Notes under the pieces: generated by a model
Told to the model about the DNA's origin: nothing
The model's database searches: none
Seen by the model: only the letters and a program-made list of their open reading frames with translations
NCBI GenBank assembly: GCA_954871525.1
Contig: OX940869.1
Location: 14,191,001-14,255,000, forward strand
From: Parietaria judaica
Lineage: Eukaryota; Streptophyta; Magnoliopsida; Rosales; Urticaceae
Length of the DNA stretch: 64,000 bases
Direction of reading: 5' to 3'
Translations under genes and position numbers: made by a program
Shown: positions 56,203 to 64,000 of the stretch, piece after piece
How positions within the stretch are numbered: the first letter of the stretch is position 1
Layout of the letters: each line of letters begins with the position of its first letter

Positions 56203-57127
56203 CATAAACGCTTGGGGGAAGTCGGACGAGTAATTAATACGACCTGCATGCAATAAAGGCACATTAATATGTTTCTCCAACCACTAATTCGAGTACTTTT
56301 GGTGAACAGAGATTACCACTATGTCTTCTCATAGCGGTGGTCACTAAAGACCTAACGGTTACCTAGTAGGAAGAGAATAGAAACGGGGAAAATTAGTGTT
56401 TCTATCAGTTTCTTTCATTTTACCGTTAGTGTGCATAATTAAGTTCATCGTAACAACTAATGGTAAGTGAGATGGATCATAGGCGGATAATGAGTATGAT
56501 AAAAGAACTAGAATGTTTGTTGGATCATAGAACAAGTCTCTATCACTCATACACATATGTGAAGCAATGCATATTTCACTCGATTAACTCGTTCTTATTT
56601 CAACTTATAAAGGTAATACACTAGTAAATATGATTAAATAACCTTCATTTTACTAACAAAACTAATTACCGCTAATTGATTGTCTTATCCGCCGCCATAC
56701 AATCATAGCACTACCGCTACGGGTTACGAAGTAGCGGTTTTTGATTTGACTGAAAATTTTAAGATTTTGATGGTTTGGACATGATAACTCTTTGAATTAA
56801 GTATTATTTTAAATTAAAATACTTAACTGCTCTCCAACATAAACGCCTTGGGGGAGGGTTGGACGAGTAATTAATACGACCTGAATGCAATAAAGGCACA
56901 TTAATATGTTTCTCCATCCAATAATTTGAGTACTTTTGGTGAACATAGATTACCGCTATGTCTTCTCATAGCGGTGGTCACTAAACACCTAACGGTTACC
57001 TAGCGAGAAGAGAATATAAACTGGGAAGGTTAGTGTTTCTATCAGTTTGTTTCATTTTACCGTTAGTGTGCATAATTAAGTTCATCGTAACAACTAATGG
57101 TAAGTGAGATGGATCATAGGCGGATAC
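56203..57127. repeat. Two direct copies of a ~290-bp segment
   Basis: 56,203-56,490 and 56,840-57,127 align along their full length (ggacgagtaattaatacgac, cattaatatgtttctcca, catagcggtggtcactaaa, gagatggatcataggcggat) with scattered substitutions. Each carries one inverted ACCGCTA pair. The second copy ends exactly where the copia LTR fragment begins. Confidence 0.9.
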
Positions 57128-57130
57128 TGA

Positions 57131-57735
57131 GTACGCAGCCTCGGGTTTATAATGGAATAACACCGAGGTTTGACGAACACCCTAGCAGTTCGTTGGAGCT
57201 TAAGTGATACGGGTCCATGGTCCCCAGGATAGCTTCGTAATGGATGATACGTACGTGATAAAGACATTAAAATGTTTTTAAGATCATTTGGCAAGACTCA
57301 TAAAACTGAAGTCTGTGACTGACATCAGATAGTTTTATCAGTAGCGTGGCAAAAGTACCATATCTTGGTAACCGAAACTAACTGACAAAATAAAGTAGAA
57401 TTTGGATTTTTTGTCAACATGAAGTTGTTGGAAATTAAATTCTAAGCAACTTTGCTTTTGGAACCAAGTCGTTTCGGCGTATGGTTTGTGATTTAGAGAA
57501 TTTCTAAGTTTGTGATCGTTTCGGTAAACTATGAAATTAAATCACATGTCACAAATTTAAATGATGGTGTGTCACCATGACATTTAAATGTGTGATATTG
57601 AGATCAGAGAATATTAATATAATTTAATTATTCAAATTTTATTATTAATGTATTATTAATAATTATTCAATAATTAATAGATTTATATTAATATGAAAAA
57701 TAATATATTTTTTATATATTATAGAGTGTAGAAAT
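57131..57735 (+). repeat. Diverged internal fragment of the copia LTR family
   Basis: Aligns with about 4337-4925 of the 5' copia LTR (gcagcctcggg, cagttcgttggagcttaagt, gggtccatggtccccaggat), but with clearly more substitutions than between the two LTRs of the element at 3-14 kb. Both LTR ends are missing. Confidence 0.9.
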
Positions 57736-57737
57736 CA

Positions 57738-57893
57738 ACGTGACCAGAGTTAACAGGTAAGTTAACTGCGTTACGAGAATGGAGTGGTCAACGCCCTAAA
57801 TGCGAGTTTAGGTACTTTTGCCACCACTTTTAAACTTTAGGTACACGAGGAATTCTTTGACCAAACTTTAGATATTTTTGCCGTCATTGACTC
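57738..57893. mobile_element. One arm of the MULE-type MITE
   Basis: Matches the right arm of 29,451-29,919 from accagagttaac through the end gccgtcatt, with several substitutions. The left arm is missing, so this is a truncated older copy. Confidence 0.85.
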
Positions 57894-57948
57894 TTAAGTT
57901 TATAACTCCATAACCATGTCCCATACCATAGCCATGATACATTATTAT

Positions 57949-58788
57949 TGTTGATGTGCAAATTCGTTCCATAATTGGAATGATAAGGTCAATAATTAAA
58001 TTTACGTTTCATGTAATTTAAGACCAAAGTTGTGAATATAATTGAGTGTTCACACAAATGGGCCTGTGAAATATATGGCCCGAAAGCCCAATAATCACGT
58101 AACAATGTTATGGCCCGATCATAATCGAAATCCCAATACGCGAAGGCTCGTCCCGAGCAGAAAGTGCTCCAAAAGGACACGAGCAGAGAATATGTCCAGA
58201 TGATGAAGGAACCGCGTAGAACGTGAACGTCACATCAGCCCGAGGCAAAAGCCCAATATACTTGGCTAAGGCCCAGGCCCGACCAGGCCTCCCGACTCAT
58301 AAGTCCAAAAGCCCAAGCCCGACCAGGCTTGTTGGCCTAAAAAGCCCAGAAGCTCGTCCCGGGCAGAAATTGCCATAAAGGGATCCGAGCAGGAGCACAC
58401 TAAGTACCGAAGCCTGGGCAGACCAAGTGAACAGCCTCAATTCAAACCTCCAGAGCCCGACCATGAAAATCGCCACGACCTAAATTCAAACTCCCACGAC
58501 GACGAGTCAAAGTCCACCACTGCGCAATTCTCTCAAGAAGTGACCCACGTGTCAGCTCGACAGCAAGTCAAACTCCGAACTCAAAGCCACTACCAACGGG
58601 CAGAAACTGAAGGCCTATAAAAGCAAGAAGATACCTCCATTACAGGCACGCAAGCATTCACCTTGAGAAAAAAGAGTATGTGAGATTTGTACTATTCAGA
58701 GTGTTTTCATCTCTTTTTCGATCATCTTGGAATCGGCTTGTGGTCCTGGTTGATCCTTTTTCACCATCAATAAACTTATAGAGGACAT
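57949..58788 (+). repeat. LTR of the third gypsy family, cut by a later insertion
   Basis: Starts tgttgatgtgcaaattcg and matches the inverse of 44,044 down to about 43,240 (ataaaagcaagaag TATA region near 58,615, cttggaatcggcttgtgg). After 840 bp it is interrupted at 58,788 by the chromovirus-type LTR. The remaining ~160 bp are not in the window. Confidence 0.88.
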
Positions 58789-59736
58789 TGTCACACCCCC
58801 TTAGTTCGATAAGGGGGCCCGGGCGTTGTGATGCACGGGCGGGAGGCCCAGCAAGCCTCCCAAGCGCAAGGTAGGTGGCCTAGCGCGAGAAAAGTCTCGG
58901 TGTGCCGAGCAAGTGATGGAGATGCGAGAAAGATCCTACACAGGCGCCAAGGGAACGTTAGATACGCACCAAGGCAGTGGGCCAAGCAAATGGGCTGCCA
59001 GGTCCATGCGCATAGCGATAAGATGCATTACGCGGGCAGCGAGCGCGCGCGGGGGCAGTCTGGGCAGCGAGCGCACGCATTCAGGCAAGGGAAGTCGCGC
59101 GCGACCACGGGCAGCGTCACCCACGCGGTTACGCAGCTAGCGTCACCCACGCGGTTACGAAGCTAGCGTGACCCACGCAGAGACACCAAGCGCCACCCAC
59201 GCGGAATTGGCGAGCGTCACCCACGCATTTTGGCAAGCCTTCACGAAGATTGCCCACGCTACTTGCTGCCCAAGGAAGATAGCGCGTGACCGAGAGACTT
59301 GCAGCTCAAGGAAGGAATTTGCCCACCAAGATTCTCTAAAGATAGGGGAATCTTCAAGACTTGGAGCCGAAGGATGATCCTAGAAGATAGGATAACGCCC
59401 ACGAATTGTAATTCGAGTAGGATTAGGATTTCTTAGCATTCTCTATAAATAGTGAGTTTTGTAGGCTATTTTATTCATTCATACTTAGGGAGAAATTCGA
59501 GTATAGGATTTAGGCATTTAGTTTACGTGCTAAGTCAGTAGAGTTTCTTTGTTCTTTGCTTAACGATATTAATAAAGCTTTGGTTGGGATTGCCCCGTAA
59601 GATTATTGTGTCGTGAGTATTTGTTTTGAGTGTGATTAAATATTATCCGCATAGACTGGTCGGATCCTAGGGAGGATTCGGCGCCGCATAGGGAAATTCG
59701 TTTAAAATAGTTAACTGAAAAATTAACCCTGTGACA
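58789..59736 (+). repeat. 5' LTR of the chromovirus-like element
   Basis: It starts tgtcacacccccttag and ends ccctgtgaca, with 7-bp inverted ends. A TATA box ctataaatag is at about 59,442. The GC-rich part at 59,105-59,230 contains three to five repeats of gcgtcacccacgcgg, which create ORFs on both strands. Confidence 0.88.
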
Positions 59737-59738
59737 AG

Positions 59739-59750
59739 TGGTATCAGAGC
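59739..59750 (+). promoter_or_regulatory. Primer-binding site, initiator Met tRNA type
   Basis: tggtatcagagc two bases after the LTR end. Confidence 0.9.
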
Positions 59751-59773
59751 TTGAAGAACCCATTGTCGCCACA

Positions 59774-60887
59774 ATGGTGACCGTGGCCATGCTAGATCAG
59801 GGGGTCAACATGCTGGAAGGATTGGTAGGCGAACTAGTCCCCGACGCACCGTCTTTGGTGGACCAGATCAAGACGCTCAAGGATCAAGTGGAGATTCTTT
59901 TAGAGGTGAACAAGGAGCTAAGGCAGATCATCAAGGAGACGCAAGAAGAATCCAGCGACCGCACGGATGATCTCTCCAAGATTCTCTCTGATCGTTTGTG
60001 TGACCTGGACACCGAGTTTAGGTTAATTCGCAGGTTAGTGGCAAATCCTCCGAATGACGGCAACAAGGGAAGCAACTCCAAAGTGAAGGTCCCCGACCTG
60101 AAGTACTTCAGCGGCAGAAGGAATGCGAAGGAACTATAGAACTTTCTTTGGGACATGGAGCAGTACTTCAAAGCCGCACACGTCGACCCGGAGGACAAAG
60201 TGACCATCACCAGCATGTACCTTCAAGGCGATGCCAAACTTTGGTGGTGCACACGTTTAACTGATGATGCAACTAATCCGGACGGGAGGGAGATCACGAC
60301 GTGGGAAGACCTCAAGACGGAGCTAAAGACCCAATTCCTACCGCTCAACGTGGCTTGGCTTGCAAGGGACGCCTTGAAGAAGCTGAGACAAACGGGGTCT
60401 GTTCGGGAATACGTGAAGGAATTTAGCTTGTTGATGCTCGACATAAAAGAATATGTCAGAAGAAGACAAGCTTTTTAACTTTCTTTCAGGTTTGCAAAAT
60501 TGGGCCCAAACCGAACTAAGGCGACAGAATGTTCGAGATTTGCAAGGCGCCATCGCAGCGGCAGACGGACTAGTCGACTTCAAGTACAGGCCACCTTCCA
60601 ACCAAAATGATGGACAGAAGACTCGAGATGAGAACAAGAAAGGGAAATTGAAGAACCCGCGGTGGGAAAAGCAACGAGACGAGGGATCTTTGAAGCCGAA
60701 AGCACCTTCGAAGAATAACAAAACAGGATTCGCTTGTTTTCTTTGTGAAGGCCCTCACAGCGCTCGGGAATGCCCAAGGAGGCAGAAGCTTACCGCCCTC
60801 ATCGCCGAAGACGAAGCACGTGAAGGAAGCAAGGAAACACCTCCTCGGATGAACATGCTCCAATCGCTCAACGCCATTACTGTATAA
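59774..60887 (+). pseudogene. Gag of the chromovirus-like element
   Basis: From ATG 59,774 the frame has a coiled N-terminus (IKTLKDQVEILLEVNKELRQ), meets a TAG at 60,137-60,139 and continues in the same frame with the capsid core (MYLQGDAKLWW, TQFLPLNVAWLAR, GSVREYVKEFSLL). A frameshift near 60,455 moves to the frame with KLFNFLSGLQNWAQTELRRQ and a CCHC zinc knuckle (CFLCEGPHSARECP) at about 60,740. The Gag part ends with a TAA at 60,885-60,887. Confidence 0.9.
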
Positions 60888-60894
60888 ACCTCAA

Positions 60895-61170
60895 CACGAC
60901 GAGGTCTCCTCTACTTTGACGTGATACTGGCAGGGAAGCCGGTGCGGGCAATGGCGGATACGGGAGCCACAGACAACTTCGTTTCGCGATCGGTAGCGGA
61001 CAGACTCGGGCTCTCTACGACGAAGAGCGCGACACACATCAAAGCCGTGAATACGGGAACCAAACCGGCTCAAGGTGTGACCAAGGCCCTCCTGAAGATG
61101 GGCAAATGGCAAGGTGAGTGTCGATTCATAGTCTTTCCTTTAGACAATTTTGAACTTATCTTGGGATTAT
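60895..61170 (+). pseudogene. Aspartic protease region of the chromovirus-like element
   Basis: ADTGATDNFVSRSVADRLGL carries the DTGA active site at about 60,955; [12 protein letters not shown] marks the end of the domain. Immediately after, an 18-bp unit (attatgttctacgacgag) is present twice and the expected sequence after ILGL is missing, which shifts the frame into RT. Confidence 0.85.
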
Positions 61171-62380
61171 GTTCTACGACGAGATTATGTTCTACGACGA
61201 GAAGTGCCCTCAATTCATCCAAGCGGAATACGATGGGGAGGTTAAGAAGAAGAAGCCTTCGCTGCAATCGGCAGCTCAGTTTAAGGCGGGTCTGAAGAAA
61301 GGCGAGGTCTCGATGTTAGCAACCTTGGTGGAATTCTCAGAGATAGACAAGGATGAAGAGATCCTAGCCGACGTCGTCGATGTCCTCGAGGAGTTTCAGG
61401 ACGTCATGCCCCCGGCCTTACCAAAGACCCTTCCCCCAGAGAGAAGTATTGATCACAAGATCGAACTCGAGCCCGGAGCGATGCCCCGTGCTCGAGCCCC
61501 CTACCGGATGTCGCCATTAGAGTTGGCGGAACTGAGGAAGCAACTGGATGAGCTGCTCGAGGCTGGTTATCTTCGGCCTTCAAAGGCCCCCTACGGAGCA
61601 CCGGTGCTTTTTCAGAGGAAACAAGACGGGAGTCTCCGAATGTGCATCAATTACAGGGCGTTGAACAAGGTGACGGTGAAGAAAAAGTACCCGGTCCCGA
61701 ATGTGACAGACTTATTTGACCGACTGTCAGGGGCCACCATCTTCACCAAACTCGACCTACGGTCCGGATAGCAAAGGGCAAAGAACCCAAGACGACATGT
61801 GTTACGAGGTACGGTTCGTATGAATTTCTAGTAATGCTGTTTGGATTGACTAATGCCCCTGCTACGTTCTGTAATTTGATGAACGACGTGCTCTATGAGT
61901 TTCTCGATGAGTTCGTCATCGTCTATCTAGACGACATCGTGGTCTACAGCAAGACGCTGGACGAGCACTTAGGACACCTATGACGGGTTTTCTCACGCTT
62001 TAGAGAAAATAAGCTCTACGTCAAAAGGGAGAAGTACGTGTTTTGCCAGACAGAGATCATGTTTTTGGGGCACCGAATCAGCGCAGGCAAGATTCAGATG
62101 GACGAACGGAAGATCACGGCAATCGTGGAGTGGGAGGAACCGAAGAACGTCCCGGAGCTACGGTCGTTTTTCGGATTAGCAAACTACTACCGCAAGTTTA
62201 TGAAGGACTACTCTAAACACGTGAGCGCTCTAACCGACATACTGAAGAAGATTAAGAAGTGGGAATGGACGGAGCAATGCCAGAGAGCCTTCGACTGGGT
62301 GAAAAAAGCGGTAACTTCAGAACCCGTTCTTAAATTGCCATGTTTTGACTTACCATTTGAGGTCCACACAGATGCCTCCG
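61171..62380 (+). pseudogene. Reverse transcriptase of the chromovirus-like element
   Basis: The first frame has [36 protein letters not shown] and FTKLDLRSG, then a stop at 61,769-61,771 where a short deletion shifted the frame. The continuation has MPFGLTNAPATFCNLMN and the intact catalytic box VYLDDIVVYS at about 61,920-61,950, a TGA at 61,981-61,983, then [16 protein letters not shown] and [13 protein letters not shown]. The next stop (TGA 62,383-62,385) lies at the start of RNase H, after HTDASD. Confidence 0.92.
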
Positions 62381-62385
62381 ATTGA

Positions 62386-63998
62386 GCTATCGGTGGGGTT
62401 TTAGTCCAGGAGGGACACCCTATCGCTTATGAGAGTCGGAAACTAAAGGAGGTTGAGCAGCGTTATTCAGCGCACGAAAGGGAGATGACGGCAGTAATCC
62501 ACTGCCTCGAACTATGGCGACACTATCTGGTGGGCACAAAGTTCATTGTTATGACGGATAACGTGGCCAACACCTACATCCAGAAGCAAAGGAAGTTATC
62601 ACCAAAGAAAGCACGGTGGCAGGAGTACCTCGCGGAGTTCGAGTTCGAGTGGATACACAAACCGGGCGTGGAGAATCGTGTGGCGGACGCCCTCAGCCGG
62701 AAGAACGTGCAAGGGTACGTTAACGCTCTCACCTCAATTGATTCTGATTTTGAAAGCAGGTTGAAAGCTTTCGTGGATAAGGATGCCACCTATACCGAGC
62801 TAAAGAAGCAAGTAAAGGAAGGGCTAGTCCGCAAGTATTGGATCAAGGACGATCTTCTCTTCGCGCAGGGAGGAAGACTATTCATCCCGAAAGGCACATT
62901 ACAGCGCGAGCTATTGCGAGAGACACAAGATCCAAAGTGGGCGGGACATCCAAGTGTGGCGAAGATGATGGCATTACTGTCCCGACACTACTACTGGCCA
63001 AAGATGGAGAAAGACGTCGAGATGCACGTCAAGACTTGTCTAGTGTGCTAACTAGACAAAACGGAGAAGAAGAAGCAGGCTGGTCTTCTTCAACCACTAC
63101 CGATCCCCGAAGTACCATGGCATTCGGTCTCCATGGATTTCATCGTAGGTTTTCCGAAGATTAGCGGGATGGGGTCGATTTTTGTTGTGGTGGACAGGTT
63201 CTCCAAATACGGGGTGTTTATAGCGGCCCCCAAAGTATGCACCGCGGAAGTGACGGCAGAGCTCTTTTTCAAACACATTGTGAAAGTGTTTGGCTTACCG
63301 AAGGACATAGTGAGCGATCGCGACGCTCGATTTACCAGTAAGTTCTGGACCTATTTATTTACACTAATGGGGTCCGAGTTAAAATTTTCCACAACACACC
63401 ACCCGCAAACAGATGGCCAGACTGAGCGAATGAATGCCTTGCTGGAGGAATACTTGCGGCACTACGTAACCGCGAGTCAGAAGAACTGGCTTGACCTACT
63501 CGACGTAGCCCAGTTATCTTATAACATGCACAAGTCCTCAGCGACGCAGATGAGTCCAGCCGAGTTGGTGTTAGGACGACAACCGTTGGTGCCACTTGAC
63601 GTAGCCAAGAGCAAATCCCAGGGCATCAGCCCCGCAGCTTACCGCTATGCTAGAGAGAAGCAAGAGCTGCTTGAACAGGCCCGGGACAGCCTAGCTAAAG
63701 CCCAACGAAGAATGAAGAAGTATGCGGACAAGAATAGACGAGCTCTTGAGTTCAAAGTGGGTGACAGAGTGTTACTCAAACTAACTCCGCAGATCTGGAA
63801 GAAAGTGACGGACCGGCGCTACCACAAGGCCCTGATTCAGAGATACGACGGACCTTTCGAAGTCTTGAGGAAAGTCGGGAATGTCTTTTATCGGCTCGAC
63901 TTACCTCCCCAGATGAACATCCACCCGACGTTTCACGTGAGCTTCCTGAAGCCGTATCACGAGGATCCGGAAAGACGACAGGTGAAGCGCGGTCATTT
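62386..63998 (+). pseudogene. RNase H and integrase of the chromovirus-like element
   Basis: RNase H follows with AYESRKLKEVEQRYSAHERE and FIVMTDNVANTYI, then integrase with the HHCC zinc segment (GHPSVAKMMALLSRHYYWP, CLVC). A TAA at 63,049-63,051 interrupts directly after CLVC. The core then has MDFIVGFPKI, IVSDRDARFTSKFW and HHPQTDGQTERMN, giving the D, D and E residues. The C-terminal GPF/Y module is visible (RYDGPFEVLRKVGNVFYRLD, HVSFLKPYHEDPE), as in chromoviruses. A chromodomain would lie beyond the window edge. Confidence 0.92.
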
Positions 63999-64000
63999 GA

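Larger units (their letters stand above)
54478..56975. repeat. Cluster of ACCGCTA motifs in both orientations
   Basis: ACCGCTA occurs at 54,478, 54,535, 55,279, 55,360, 55,657, 55,714, 55,825, 56,668, 56,713 and 56,952. Its inverse TAGCGG(T/G) occurs at 55,733, 55,845, 56,332, 56,732 and 56,969. Five pairs are arranged head to head over 20-25 bp, as in taccgctatatgttacataatagcgg. Variants (gccgctat, accgttat, accacta) fill the gaps. I saw only isolated single copies elsewhere in the window. Confidence 0.85.
51792..57130 (+). mobile_element. Candidate CACTA-like element lacking a transposase, right end lost
   Basis: cactacgagaaaat at 51,792 has the form of a CACTA terminal inverted repeat. 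The following 5.3 kb holds a tandem-repeated left region, a Ulp1/C48-like gene, a GRF zinc-finger gene, and a right region with a dense field of ACCGCTA motifs in both orientations, an arrangement like CACTA subterminal repeats. No TNP2-type transposase is seen. The opposite terminus is missing; at 57,130 the sequence changes abruptly to a copia LTR fragment. The element status is an inference. A host gene pair in repeat-rich DNA is the alternative. Confidence 0.45.
58789..64000 (+). mobile_element. Chromovirus-like Ty3/gypsy element, 5' part
   Basis: A 948-bp LTR (58,789-59,736), an initiator-Met primer-binding site and gag, protease, RT, RNase H and integrase follow in gypsy order; the window ends near the integrase C-terminus. 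The left flank pentamer is gacat; the right flank is outside the window. Several stops and at least two frameshifts or deletions show that this copy is dead. It is inserted in the third-family LTR and is therefore younger than that LTR. Confidence 0.9.

Noticed and set aside
54478..57127. Helitron 3' hairpin at the ACCGCTA inverted pairs
   Set aside because: The hairpins are repeated many times and none is followed by a CTRR end at an AT target.
58828..59377. Arg/Ala/His-rich ORFs in the chromovirus LTR
   Set aside because: They come from gcgtcacccacgcgg repeats within the LTR and contain no known domain.

Overview
The window is nuclear DNA from a flowering plant, most likely a eudicot. Evidence: GT-AG introns, a plant S-adenosylmethionine decarboxylase (SAMDC) gene with its plant-specific upstream ORFs, a plant RING-H2 gene, and a landscape dominated by Ty1/copia and Ty3/gypsy LTR retrotransposons, hAT/MULE/CACTA-type DNA transposon remains and a tRNA-derived SINE. 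The species cannot be named from sequence alone.

Layout. 1-3.1 kb: decayed minus-strand Tat-type gypsy remnant. 3.19-24.11 kb: one nested block made of a minus-strand Tat-type gypsy element (gag-pol 22.1-16.6 kb, decamer repeats in its 5' leader, 114-bp tandem repeats and an antisense ORF in its 3' region). Its left LTR is broken by a copia element with 2.77-kb LTRs (3.46-14.30 kb). The block sits inside a dispersed repeat called R1 here, whose halves lie at 3.10-3.19 and 24.11-24.77 kb. 26-30 kb: a hAT-type non-autonomous element, a foldback element, a solo gypsy LTR and a MULE-type MITE, three of them with exact target-site duplications. 31.59-36.29 kb: a very young gag-only copia element with near-identical LTRs. 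38.87-40.98 kb: second R1 copy, carrying a SINE and another solo LTR. 41-44 kb: third gypsy family (gag plus 5' LTR, minus strand). 44.7-47.1 kb: the SAMDC gene. 47.8-49.9 kb: third R1 piece (inverted), copia RT fragment and hAT remnants. 50.9-51.6 kb: intronless RING-H2 gene. 51.8-57.1 kb: a candidate CACTA-like element without transposase. It contains a Ulp1/C48-like gene lacking expected catalytic residues, a small two-exon GRF zinc-finger membrane protein, and a dense cluster of ACCGCTA motifs. 57.1-58.8 kb: fragments of the copia LTR, the MULE MITE and the third gypsy LTR. 58.8-64.0 kb: plus-strand chromovirus-like gypsy element running off the window, with several nonsense mutations.

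Only SAMDC and the RING-H2 gene look like ordinary host genes; the GRF gene is intact but sits in transposon-like surroundings. Most likely to repay follow-up: (1) the young copia element, whose primer-binding position is complementary over 14 nt to its own LTR instead of an obvious tRNA end; (2) the 51.8-57.1 kb element with its ACCGCTA motif field; (3) the phased 10-bp repeat and the palindrome-rich 114-bp repeat in the Tat element; (4) a series of hairpins in the copia leader whose arms change together; (5) insertion histories that can be read from R1 copies serving as empty sites for each other. All alignments were made by eye, so boundaries may be off by a few bases unless a target-site duplication is cited.
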